Assembly (NCBI GenBank): GCA_964626275.1
Contig: CAZVCZ010000036.1
Span: 1 to 14,684, forward strand
DNA length: 14,684 nt
Direction of reading: 5' to 3'
DNA from: M55B157 sp964626275
Lineage (GTDB): Bacteria; Actinomycetota; Actinomycetes; S36-B12
Within the stretch, counting starts at the first letter, position 1. Each line of letters starts with the position of its first letter. A model generated the notes under the pieces. That model worked only from the letters and a program-made list of their open reading frames with translations, made no database searches and was not told where the DNA came from. A program made the translations under genes and the position numbers. Positions 1 to 7,333 of this stretch are shown one piece after another.

Positions 1-166
1 CTGACAGCGCCGAAACCAGGCGAATGACTCGACGGTCGGTCAAGGAGGGTTTCGTGGCGTTGGGGGTGTGTTTCCGCGGAAACACCGTGGCCATGCGTGA
101 CCGGCTGCCCTTCGGCATCACGACCCACACAGCGAGAATCGCCGTTCCCATCGCCAGCGCAGTCAT
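1..166 (-). CDS. tadC: TadC-like Flp pilus assembly protein, N-terminal fragment
   Basis: The first 55 codons of a gene that runs off the left edge of the window. The ATG at 166-164 overlaps the TGA of the upstream tadB by 4 bases (ATGA), like the other junctions of this operon. The visible protein starts with a hydrophobic segment (ALAMGTAILAVWVVMP, about residues 3-18), followed by a basic stretch. This fits the N-terminal membrane helix of a type II secretion F-family inner-membrane protein. Actinobacterial tad loci usually carry a pair of such proteins, TadB then TadC, after the TadA ATPase, and the position here matches TadC. The F domain itself lies outside the window, so the assignment rests on gene order, the membrane helix and translational coupling rather than on the domain. 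Confidence 0.6.
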   Translation of the reverse strand, partial: MTALAMGTAILAVWVVMPKGSRSRMATVFPRKHTPNATKPSLTDRRVIRLVSALS

Positions 167-879
167 AGAGCCTGCTCCACCCCTCGCGCGATCCGATGCA
201 CCCACCACAACCCGAGCACCGTGAGCGCGACGCCGGCCACGAAACACATCAGGCCCGCGGGGGTTCCGAGCAGCCACGCGAGCGGATCACCCCCGAGGGC
301 CAGCCCGAGCAGCAGCCCGATGAGCGGCAACGTCGCCAGCATCCGAGCCGTGGCCCGAGGGGCTGCCAGATGGGCCTTAAGTTGGACGCGAACCTCTTCT
401 CCGGCCCGTGCACTCGCACTCAACCGGTCCAGCGCACTGGCCAGTCCTGCCCCCGATGATTCAGAAACCTCCCAGCACGCCGCAAGGAAACGCCACTGCT
501 CGAATCCATTCGCCTGAGCGTCTCGACGAAGCGCCGCGGGGACATCACCGCCCCACTGCGCCGCAGCGACAGTCTGCGGAGCCACTCCGTCGAGGGCGGA
601 GAGCAATGCCGGGCGCATGGGCTGCCCTGAACGCAGATCGGATGCGAAGGTGGCAATCGCCTCGATTCCGCGTCTGCGAGCAGCGGCCTCGCGCTTTGCG
701 CCACCGGGAGCAAGCCGACGTAGGCGCGCCCACAGGGTCGCAAGATCGAACACCGTGGTGGGCTGCTGACCGGGAGCGATGACCGCCGCAAGCCGCACGG
801 AAGCGGCCGGTGGGACGACACACCACACGGCGAGGGCCGCGACTACGGCAGCTGCCACAGGCAGAGTCAGCACACTCAC
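163..879 (-). CDS. tadB: TadB, Flp pilus assembly / type II secretion F-family membrane protein
   Basis: A 238-residue inner-membrane platform protein of the tight-adherence pilus machine, expected to couple the TadA motor to pilin assembly. Membrane segments are visible at about residues 4-24, 179-199 and 207-228. Between the first and second is a cytoplasmic helical region resembling the T2SSF domain, with the LRSGQPMRPAL stretch at about 82-92. The length is near that of mycobacterial TadB as I recall it and shorter than the roughly 300 residues common in Proteobacteria. The start is a GTG at 879-877 that overlaps the TGA of tadA (876-878) as GTGA, so translation is probably coupled. The downstream tadC overlaps its stop in the same way. 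The family is fairly certain; substrate pilin genes are not in the window. Confidence 0.85.
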   Translation of the reverse strand: MSVLTLPVAAAVVAALAVWCVVPPAASVRLAAVIAPGQQPTTVFDLATLWARLRRLAPGGAKREAAARRRGIEAIATFASDLRSGQPMRPALLSALDGVAPQTVAAAQWGGDVPAALRRDAQANGFEQWRFLAACWEVSESSGAGLASALDRLSASARAGEEVRVQLKAHLAAPRATARMLATLPLIGLLLGLALGGDPLAWLLGTPAGLMCFVAGVALTVLGLWWVHRIARGVEQAL

Positions 880-2054
880 GCCTTCATATCGACATGGGCG
901 TGCTCGACGCGTTCCCGAAGCCGATCAATCGCGGGGAATTCCTGTGTCGCACCATCACTATCGAAGGTCAGTGCTGGCTGAACGCGGACCAATCCCTCCT
1001 GATCGAGTTCGACCACATGGATCCCCGCGAGATATCGCTGCCCCCGCGATGACCGATGGAGATGCAGGATGACGTCGAGACCGGCTGCCGCGAGAGAGTG
1101 GACGGCTACTCGCGGCAACCCGGCGGCAAGCCCCAGTGCTTCGAGACGCGCGGGGACATCCGCGGCGGAATTCGCATGGAGCGTTCCGCATCCACCTTCA
1201 TGACCGGTGTTGAGCGCCGCCAGCAGGTCCACCACCTCGGCCCCGCGCACCTCGCCCACGACGACGCGGTCAGGCCGCATGCGCAGGGCCTGCCGAACAA
1301 GATCAGCGAGAGTGATTCGCCCGATTCCCTCGACGTTAGGTGGTCGGGACTGCAAGCACACGACGTGCGGATGAGCGGGCCGCAACTCTGCGGAATCCTC
1401 CACGATGACGATTCGTTCATCAGCGGCGACGCCACCGAGCAGGGTCGACAGGATCGTGGTCTTCCCGGTTCCCGTTCCCCCACTGATCAAGAAGGCCAGT
1501 CGGGCCTCGATGATCGCCCTCAGCCATGACGCTGCGCTGTCGGTGAGTGAGCCGAGCGCCATGAGTCGATCGAGCGTGAAGGCTCGACGGCGCGGGATGC
1601 GAAGGGACATCACTGCTCCGTCACGTGCGATAGGAGCGATGACGGCATGCAACCGCGTTCCATCCGGCAACTGCGCATCGACGAACGGCACTGATTCGTC
1701 GAGCCGTCGCCCCGCCTCACTCGCCATTCGTTGAGCAAGCCGCCTAATCGCATCATGATCCGGAAAAGACACCTCGCTGCGTTGAAGACCCTCCCCGCGA
1801 TCGATCCAGATCTCGTCCGGAGCATTCACGAGAACATCGGTCACGTCATCGTCACGGAGGATCGCGGATAGTGGTCCGGCGCCGCTGAGTTCATCTCGGA
1901 GCGCACCCACGAGCGACAGCATGGCGGCATCACCGAGCACCACGCCCTCGTCGCGAAGAGCCCTGGCGACCGTTGCCGGACTCGGATTCCCGTGGCGTTC
2001 GGTCGAGTCGATCAGTCGTTGTCGCACTCGTTCGACCAGGTCGGTGCCGCTCAT
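876..2054 (-). CDS. tadA: TadA/CpaF-type secretion ATPase
   Basis: A 392-residue cytoplasmic motor ATPase of the Flp pilus / tad system (type II/IV secretion ATPase superfamily, GspE-VirB11). The N-terminal half (about 1-160) contains the typical region with DVLVNAPDEIWIDRGEGL at about 73-90. The Walker A motif is GGTGTGKTT at 192-200. The Walker B region is RMRPDRVVVGEVRGAE at about 258-273, and the histidine-containing box GCGTLHANSAADVPARLEAL spans about 288-307. The Asp box VIVEDSAELRP lies at about 216-226. The ATG at 2054 overlaps the stop of the upstream ssd-like gene by 4 bases, and its own stop overlaps tadB by 4 bases, so the genes form one coupled unit. The length is typical for actinobacterial CpaF. 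It probably powers assembly of Flp-type pili, whose pilins would lie beyond the left edge. Confidence 0.95.
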   Translation of the reverse strand: MSGTDLVERVRQRLIDSTERHGNPSPATVARALRDEGVVLGDAAMLSLVGALRDELSGAGPLSAILRDDDVTDVLVNAPDEIWIDRGEGLQRSEVSFPDHDAIRRLAQRMASEAGRRLDESVPFVDAQLPDGTRLHAVIAPIARDGAVMSLRIPRRRAFTLDRLMALGSLTDSAASWLRAIIEARLAFLISGGTGTGKTTILSTLLGGVAADERIVIVEDSAELRPAHPHVVCLQSRPPNVEGIGRITLADLVRQALRMRPDRVVVGEVRGAEVVDLLAALNTGHEGGCGTLHANSAADVPARLEALGLAAGLPRVAVHSLAAAGLDVILHLHRSSRGQRYLAGIHVVELDQEGLVRVQPALTFDSDGATQEFPAIDRLRERVEHAHVDMKA

Positions 2055-3100
2055 GCCGCACGCCTACGGAGCCGTCGATCATGCGGAAAGAGATCGAGGC
2101 CAACGAGAAGCAGCTCGACGATGCGCTCCCGCGTGACCGGTCGAGCATCGGCATACGCCCCCACCACGGGCACCGGTAGCACTGCGGCAACATCGTCGAC
2201 ATCGAGGTCGCTGTCTCGACGCTGTCGGACCACCACTCGGACATCCCCGCTGCCTTCCTGCAGTTGTGGCAACCGCGCGGCCGCCGCGGCAACGGCCCGC
2301 AGTTCGGCAGGAACGACGACGATCACGTGTGCATAGCGGGATGCTCCGGGGGGAATGTCCCCGTCGATGATGGTGAGTGGGAAGCCGCGAGCACCCGCCG
2401 ACACCATCGATTCCCAGGCTGTGGCTTCCACCTCGACAGGCCGGCGCGCGTGGCTGAGCAGGTGAACGTGCTCGGTCACGGGAAGGGCCCGACGCAGGGA
2501 ATCCGGAGCGACCCGACCGCTGGTCCGAGCAAGATCGGGCCACCTCAGGCCCGGGATCGACTCCGCGCCCAGTGCCACGTCGAGCCCGCCCCCGACCGGA
2601 TCGCCATCGATGAGAAGGACACCATCCGATAGACGCGCTCCCGCCGCTTCCGCCAGGGCCACAGCCAGGCTGGACGCGCCGGCCCCACCGCATCCGGGCA
2701 CCACGCACACCAGCGGGGAGTCCTGCGCTCGGGAGTGCAGCGAATCGACGAGCAACTCATAGACGGTGCGCTCGTCATCAGGCCACAGCAGCACCCGCTC
2801 CGCACCCAGCTCGACGGCTTGCCGCCACACCGACGCATCATCGTGTCGAGCGAGGATCAGGACATGTGGTCGGCGCACAGGATCGGCATCGAGGGCCTCC
2901 ACCAGCGCGTTACTGTCGAGGATGACCACGGCAGCCTGGCTGTAGGAGGGACCGGCCTGTGACACCGAGCGATAGACGGCAATCCCGACATCAGCGGCCG
3001 CAGCAAGGCGCAGCACGGCTTCCTCAAGATCGGCATCCTGGGTGACGAAGGTGACCGGCGTGGTGTCGACTACATGTTCCTGTGTCATGTGAACTGTCAT
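2051..3100 (-). CDS. ssd: CpaE/Ssd-like protein (septum-site-determining family, degenerate P-loop)
   Basis: A 349-residue MinD/CpaE-superfamily protein at the head of the tad operon, the place of Rv3660c (Ssd) in Mycobacterium tuberculosis. Residues 1-125 look like a receiver-like N-terminal domain. The ATPase-fold domain starts at about 128. Its P-loop is degenerate: PGCGGAGASSLA at about 135-145 lacks both lysines of the deviant Walker A motif (KGGxGKS/T), while the downstream LLIDGDPVGGGLDVALG (162-178) is well conserved. I recall similar lysine loss in other actinobacterial Ssd proteins, so it may bind nucleotide poorly or not hydrolyse it. The likely role is in localising the tad machine or in division-linked placement. 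Two starts are possible, 3100 and an internal ATG at 3088. Neither has a clear Shine-Dalgarno sequence. The stop overlaps the tadA start by 4 bases. Confidence 0.82.
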   Translation of the reverse strand: MTVHMTQEHVVDTTPVTFVTQDADLEEAVLRLAAAADVGIAVYRSVSQAGPSYSQAAVVILDSNALVEALDADPVRRPHVLILARHDDASVWRQAVELGAERVLLWPDDERTVYELLVDSLHSRAQDSPLVCVVPGCGGAGASSLAVALAEAAGARLSDGVLLIDGDPVGGGLDVALGAESIPGLRWPDLARTSGRVAPDSLRRALPVTEHVHLLSHARRPVEVEATAWESMVSAGARGFPLTIIDGDIPPGASRYAHVIVVVPAELRAVAAAAARLPQLQEGSGDVRVVVRQRRDSDLDVDDVAAVLPVPVVGAYADARPVTRERIVELLLVGLDLFPHDRRLRRRAA

Positions 3101-3121
3101 AGGAGCACTGTGCGCGCCAGA

Positions 3122-3137
3122 TCGTCGACGAGTCGAC
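3122..3137. promoter_or_regulatory. Palindrome pair in the ssd/HAD divergent region (possible operator)
   Basis: The 84-base space between the divergent ssd-like gene and the HAD gene holds a perfect 10-base palindrome, TCGTCGACGA (3122-3131), and a second GTCGAC hexamer (3132-3137). This gives GTCGAC-GA-GTCGAC. It could be an operator shared by both promoters. GTCGAC is common in GC-rich actinobacterial DNA, so this is weak evidence. Confidence 0.2.
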
Positions 3138-3171
3138 CCTCAATCGTCACCTGTGGATAAGCACGACGCAG

Positions 3172-3187
3172 TAGTCTGGCTCCCGTG
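3172..3187 (+). promoter_or_regulatory. Putative -10 box and leaderless start of the HAD phosphatase
   Basis: TAGTCT at 3172-3177 matches the actinobacterial TANNNT -10 consensus and ends 7 bases before the GTG start at 3185. That spacing would put the transcription start at or next to the start codon, giving a leaderless mRNA. There is no Shine-Dalgarno sequence before this GTG, which agrees with that reading. I see no good -35 box. Confidence 0.4.
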
Positions 3188-3976
3188 GTTGATATTCGTG
3201 CCGCAGCATTCTTCGACCTCGACAAGACCATCCTCGCTACGTCAAGCGCGCTCGCCTTCACCAAGCCGTTCTATAAGGGGGGTTTGATCAGGCGCAGTGA
3301 CGTGATCCGATCCGCCTATGCGCAGTTCGTGTTCCTCGCATCGGGCGCCGACCACGACCAGATGGAAGCCATGCGGCAGTACATGTCGAATCTCGTCACC
3401 GGCTGGGATGTCGCAAAGGTCCGCGAGATCGTTGCGGAGACCCTCGACGAGATCATCGATCCTGCGGTCTATGAGGAAGCCGTTGCCCTCATCGAGTCGC
3501 ACCAGGCGGCCGGACGCGAGGTCATCATCATCTCGTCGTCGGGAACAGAGGTCGTGGAGCCCATCGGCGCGCGGCTCGGTGTCGACCTCGCGGTGGGAAC
3601 CCAACTCGCGGTCGAAGACGGTGTCTACACCGGGGAGATCCTGTTCTACGCCTACGGGGAGGGCAAGGCTGAGGCAATGCGGGAGTTGGCCGCCGAGCGC
3701 GGATACGACCTCGCTGCGTGTTACGCCTACACCGACTCGATTACCGATCTGCCGATGCTCGAAGCAGTGGGGCATCCCACTGCAGTGAACCCCGATTCGA
3801 GCTTGCGTGCCATCGCAGAGGAACGCGACTGGCCCATCCAGGACTTCGCGAAACCGGTGGAGATGAAGTCACGCATCTCCAGCAAGCAGGCCGCTGCGGC
3901 GGCTGGCGCGAGCGCCGCGCTGGGCGCCGTTGCCCTCGGGGTGACCTGGTACGCCCGGCATCGTCGAGCCGGGTGA
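3185..3976 (+). CDS. HAD-IB family phosphatase (SerB-like) with C-terminal membrane anchor
   Basis: A 263-residue haloacid dehalogenase superfamily hydrolase, subfamily IB. Motif I is FFDLDKT with nucleophile D11 and acid/base D13. Motif II is VIIISSSG at about 113-120. The motif III lysine is in GEGKAEAM (K161). Motif IV is YTDSITDLPML with D184 and D188. The residues between motifs I and II form the cap. The C-terminus ends in a hydrophobic segment (about 236-257) followed by RHRRAG, which looks like a single membrane anchor. Family members dephosphorylate small phosphoesters such as phosphoserine, but this branch has no settled substrate. Rv3661 of M. tuberculosis holds the same divergent position next to ssd-tadA, supporting orthology. 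The GTG at 3185 is chosen because of the leaderless promoter geometry and because the protein then starts just before motif I. It converges on pknB with only 12 bases between the stops. Confidence 0.88.
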   Translation: MVDIRAAAFFDLDKTILATSSALAFTKPFYKGGLIRRSDVIRSAYAQFVFLASGADHDQMEAMRQYMSNLVTGWDVAKVREIVAETLDEIIDPAVYEEAVALIESHQAAGREVIIISSSGTEVVEPIGARLGVDLAVGTQLAVEDGVYTGEILFYAYGEGKAEAMRELAAERGYDLAACYAYTDSITDLPMLEAVGHPTAVNPDSSLRAIAEERDWPIQDFAKPVEMKSRISSKQAAAAAGASAALGAVALGVTWYARHRRAG

Positions 3977-3988
3977 CACTCCTCCGAC

Positions 3989-5781
3989 CTAGGGCGCTGC
4001 CGGATCCTCAGCGGGAGGCGTGGGCTCCGGTGTCGGAGTCGGCTCCGGTGTCGGGGTTGGCGTGGGAGTTGGCTCCGGTGTCGGTGTCGGGGTCGGGGTC
4101 GGAGCCGCGATGGCGATCGTGAGGGTCACCGGAGTGCCCTTGTCCGCCGACGTTCCGGCCGACGGCGACTGCGCCAGAACGGTTCCCGGCGCCACCGTCT
4201 GCGACTCCTGGTAAATCACCTCGACAGTGAAGCCAGCCGCAGACAGGTTCGCCCTGGCCTCCGCCTCGGTTTGACCGACGATATTGGGGACGGCACTTCG
4301 GCCGCTGGACACTTCGATGCTCACGGCGGTGCCGACATCGACGGCAGATCCCTCCGGCGGGTTTTGACCCAGCACATAGCCGGCCGGCTGATCCGATTCG
4401 ATCGTCGTGACATTCCCGAGGACGAGTTTGGCGTCTGCAAGCGCGGTTTCGACATCGGCGACCGACGTCAAGCCGGTCAGCGGGGGGACCGTGGTCTTCT
4501 CGAACCCGGCNNNNNNNNNNTGTTGACGGCCTGCCCCTCCTCGAGTTGCTCGCCCGGAGTGGGCTGCTGCCCGATGACGGTATCCACCGGAAGATCGGAC
4601 ACCTCCGGCGTCTGCACTCCGAGAACGAGGCCCTCTCGATCGAGGACGTTCTCCGCCTGGACGATGGTCAGGCCGCGCAGATCAGGCACCGTCACCTTCG
4701 CCGCGGTGGTCCGACCGAGAACAAGCGCGGCCGCGAGCGCGGCGAGGCCCACGATCGCGAGGATGCCGATGATGAGCGCGACGAAGAATCCAGCGCCACG
4801 TTGGGCCTTGCGGCCTCGGGGACGTGCGGTGTCGATGGCGTAGACCTCGGTGGGATCGACGACATCGAGACGTTGGGTTGCGTCCGGCAACAGCGCAGGC
4901 ACGGCTGCGGTGACTGGTCCGCCAACGGCGGCAGCATCCACATCAGCCCGGAACTCCGCCGCACTCTGGTAGCGCTCATCGGGGCTCTTCGCCAGCGAGC
5001 GCATGACGACAGCATCGATCTGCGGGGAGATCTCCGGATCGATCTGCGACGGAGGGAGGGCCTGCTCGCTGACATGTTGGTAGGCCACCGACACGGGTGA
5101 GTCTCCGGTGAACGGAGGACGTCCCGTGAGGAGCTCATACAGCAGGACACCGGCCGAATAGAGATCGCTGCGGGCATCGACAACCTCGCCGCGCGCCTGT
5201 TCCGGAGAGAGGTACTGGGCCGTGCCCATGACCGTCGAGGCTGACGTCATGGTGTGGCCGACCTCGTTCACCGCACGCGCGATGCCGAAGTCCATCACCT
5301 TGACCTCTCCGGTGCGGGCGAGCATGACGTTCGCCGGCTTGATGTCGCGGTGAACGATGCCGTGGCGATGCGCGTAATCCAAGGCGGCGAGCGTGCCGGA
5401 GATGATCTCCAGGGATCGCTCCGGCATGAGTCGACGGTTCGAAGACACCAACTGCCGCAGCGTCATGCCATCGACGTACTCCATGACAATGTAGGGAACG
5501 ATCGTCGTCTCGCCGTGGTCGCCGAGGACGTCCTCACCGGTGTCGTAGACCGCGACGATATTCGGGTGATTCAAGGCGGCAGCCGACTGTCCCTCTCGGC
5601 GGAAGCGAGCCTGGAAGGCGGGGTCCCGAGCGAGATCGGGGCGCAAGATCTTGATCGCGACACGACGACCTAGACGAACGTCACGACCCTCCCACACCTC
5701 GGCCATACCACCGCGGCCGATGATGGAGATGAGCTCATAACGATCGCCCAGAGTGCGTTCCACACCCGAACCGTCAGTCAC
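3989..5781 (-). CDS. pknB: PknB, PASTA-domain Ser/Thr protein kinase (interrupted by an assembly gap)
   Basis: A transmembrane eukaryotic-like Ser/Thr kinase that senses muropeptides or lipid II and controls cell-wall growth and division. Residues 1-420 read from a GTG at 5781, preceded by a strong AGGAGGA (5795-5789). Visible kinase elements are the glycine loop GRGGMAEV (22-29), K44, E63, HRDIKPAN (144-151), DFG (164-166) and GTAQYLSPEQ (186-195). A membrane helix lies at about 331-355 and the first PASTA repeat starts at 363. The frame then breaks at a run of 10 N (4511-4520). Beyond it, in another frame, the protein resumes at AGFEKTTVPP with PASTA 2 and 3 and a Pro-Thr-Glu-rich extracellular tail, ending in TAG at 3991-3989. 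A gap of 11 bases restores one protein of about 597 residues. It is the only kinase in the cluster and has no separate pknA partner here. Confidence 0.93.
4018..4107 (-). repeat. pknB: Low-complexity TP/EP-coding repeat at the 3' end of pknB
   Basis: Degenerate hexamer repeats (plus-strand units such as GGTGTC, GGAGTC, GGCTCC) encode the alternating Thr-Pro tract with Glu-Pro interruptions at the extracellular C-terminus of PknB. Such a tail probably acts as a spacer in the cell wall. The repeat is prone to slippage, so its copy number may vary among strains or assemblies. Confidence 0.8.
4511..4520. other. pknB: Assembly gap (10 N) inside pknB
   Basis: Ten undetermined bases between the end of PASTA 1 and the start of PASTA 2. 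The upstream frame leaves one base (A, position 4521 on the minus strand) of an incomplete codon, and the downstream frame resumes with a full codon at 4510. The true gap must therefore be 2, 5, 8, 11 and so on bases for the gene to be intact. It reflects scaffolding, not a biological frameshift. Confidence 0.9.
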
Positions 5782-5874
5782 GACATATTCCTCCTGATCC
5801 TTGACGCAGCAGTCTGGCAGGTCGTTCCCCTTGATCCGATCAGGTTCAGCGCGGGTCCCGTCGGTGATCTCATC
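5782..5874 (-). promoter_or_regulatory. Structured pbpA-pknB intercistronic leader with thi-box-like core
   Basis: This 88-base spacer is the only sizeable gap inside an otherwise tightly packed operon. On the minus strand it contains TGAACCTGATC (5848-5838), identical to the conserved core of TPP riboswitches. It is preceded by TGAGA overlapping the pbpA stop (5872-5868) and by GACCCG. CCTGATC (5844-5838) is exactly complementary to GATCAGG (5799-5793), which overlaps the pknB Shine-Dalgarno. The 3' TPP signature (GCG.AGGGA) is not visible, so it is not a standard TPP riboswitch. It could be a translational control element, or coincidence. Confidence 0.35.
5789..5795 (-). promoter_or_regulatory. 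Strong Shine-Dalgarno of pknB
   Basis: AGGAGGA on the minus strand, 7 bases upstream of the GTG at 5781-5779. It is the clearest ribosome binding site in the operon and fixes the GTG as the start; the nearby ATG of AATATGTCG is out of frame and closes at once. Three of its bases take part in a possible long-range stem with 5838-5844. Confidence 0.8.
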
Positions 5875-7333
5875 GCAGCGCCGCCTCGATCACAGCCCGG
5901 GCGATGGGGCCGGCGAGCGCGTTCCCGCTCACCTCCGCCTCCCCGCCATCCTCCACGACGACGGCGACGGCGATCTGCGGGTTCGTCGCGGGGGCGAGGG
6001 CCACCATCCAGGCAACGGGTTCATCGTTTTCTCGGCCCGTCTGCGCCGTCCCGGTCTTCGCCCCCACCCGCACGGCCTGGCCATCGGCATTGGTGATTCC
6101 GCGGAGCACTCCGGCCGTTCCGCGCTCCACGACCGCGACCATCATCTCCACGAGGTCGGCCGCGTCCTCTGGACTCAACGCGGGGCCGAACTCTCGTGGA
6201 GTCGACGTCCGCAGGATGGCGAGATCGGGACCGCGGATCTCCTGCACGAGGTAGGGCTCCATCACGATGCCGTTGTTTCCGATTCCCGCCGTCACCATCG
6301 CCATCTGCATGGCTGTGGCCCGCACATCGAACTGGCCAATCGCGCTCAGAGCAGTCTGTGGCGCATCGGGTGCATCCGGGAAACGTGATGTGGAGGCCCG
6401 CAGCGGTGTCGTGAAGGCAGTGTCGAAGCCGAAGGCTTCCGCCTGCTCGCGAAGTGCGTCCGCGCCAAGTTCATTGCCCAGCCACGCGAAGGCGGTGTTG
6501 CAGGACTGAGCCAGCGCCTCGATCAGGGTGACCTCGCCATCAGGTCCGCATGGCTCACCGGTCCAGTTCCGCAGGGTTCGCGTCGACAGGGGCAACTCGT
6601 ATTCCGCTGGCCCCGGAAGTACGGATTCGGGGGTGAAACGCCCCGAGGCGAGCGCGGCTGCAGCAGTGACGAGTTTGAAGGTCGATCCCGGTGGGTTCAA
6701 GGCCACGATCGGTCGATTGATCAGCGGTTGATCGGAGTCGTCGATCAACAACTCGTAGTAGTCGCGAATCGCCGCCGGATCATGCGACGACAGGATGTTG
6801 GGATCAAAGGAGGGGGACTGGACCTGAGCCAGGATGCGTCCGGTGGTCGGCTCGATCGCGAGGACCGCCCCCTGGGTGCCCCGTAGGCCTTCCCATGCGG
6901 CTGCCTGCGTGCGCGCATCGATCGTCGTCGTCACAGCGCCACCGCGAGGCTGCTGACCGGCGATCAACTGCTGGAGTCGGTCGACGAAGAACAGGTCCGA
7001 TGAGCCGGAGAGGACATCATTCTCCGTTCGCTCCAGGCCTGTGGCGCCGTAGACGATGGAGTAGAAGCCCGTGACGGAGGCGTACTGCTCTCCTTCGGGA
7101 TAGACCCGGAGATAGCGCAGGGAGCCTGAGGTTTCCACGGATCGCGCGACGGGTTCAGCACCCACCAGGATCGGTCCACGTTCGCGCCCGTACTCATCCA
7201 GCAGGACCCGCTGGTTGTCCGCGCGGGCCCGGTAGTCGTCCGAGCGGTAGACCTGAATGATCGTGACGTTGACGAGCAGGGCGATCAACAACAGCGCCAA
7301 CACCACAGAGAGACGGCGGATCGATCGCGTCAT
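5870..7333 (-). CDS. pbpA: PbpA, class B penicillin-binding protein (peptidoglycan transpeptidase)
   Basis: A 487-residue membrane-anchored D,D-transpeptidase that crosslinks peptidoglycan, expected to pair with the SEDS polymerase encoded just upstream. A signal-anchor helix spans about residues 8-28. A non-catalytic domain follows, then the transpeptidase domain from about 155. The three active-site motifs are intact: S217-T-F-K220 in NPPGSTFK, S277-C-N279, and K426-T-G428 in AKTGTAQ. The length matches actinobacterial PbpA (about 490 residues). The ATG at 7333 overlaps the rodA stop by 4 bases, so the two partners are translationally coupled and probably made in matched amounts. The stop codon falls in the first bases of the structured pbpA-pknB spacer. 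In mycobacteria PbpA is phosphorylated by PknB, which suggests feedback from the kinase encoded next. Confidence 0.95.
   Translation of the reverse strand: MTRSIRRLSVVLALLLIALLVNVTIIQVYRSDDYRARADNQRVLLDEYGRERGPILVGAEPVARSVETSGSLRYLRVYPEGEQYASVTGFYSIVYGATGLERTENDVLSGSSDLFFVDRLQQLIAGQQPRGGAVTTTIDARTQAAAWEGLRGTQGAVLAIEPTTGRILAQVQSPSFDPNILSSHDPAAIRDYYELLIDDSDQPLINRPIVALNPPGSTFKLVTAAAALASGRFTPESVLPGPAEYELPLSTRTLRNWTGEPCGPDGEVTLIEALAQSCNTAFAWLGNELGADALREQAEAFGFDTAFTTPLRASTSRFPDAPDAPQTALSAIGQFDVRATAMQMAMVTAGIGNNGIVMEPYLVQEIRGPDLAILRTSTPREFGPALSPEDAADLVEMMVAVVERGTAGVLRGITNADGQAVRVGAKTGTAQTGRENDEPVAWMVALAPATNPQIAVAVVVEDGGEAEVSGNALAGPIARAVIEAALR

Noticed and set aside
3977..3988. Intrinsic terminator between the convergent HAD and pknB genes
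   Set aside because: The space is only 12 bases and there is no stem followed by a T run on either strand.
4020..4214. A Gly-Ser-Val-rich reading frame on the plus strand
   Set aside because: It is the antisense shadow of the Thr-Pro repeat coding region of pknB.
3989..4471. A separate small PASTA-repeat protein starting with TTG at 4471
   Set aside because: It has no ribosome site, begins in the middle of a PASTA repeat, and its frame is open upstream to the N gap with residues that continue the repeat. It is the C-terminal part of PknB.
5782..5874. A genuine TPP riboswitch
   Set aside because: The 11-base core matches, but the 3' GCG.AGGGA signature and a clear 5' GGGGUGC arm are not seen, and pknB is not a thiamin gene. 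It is kept only as a finding.
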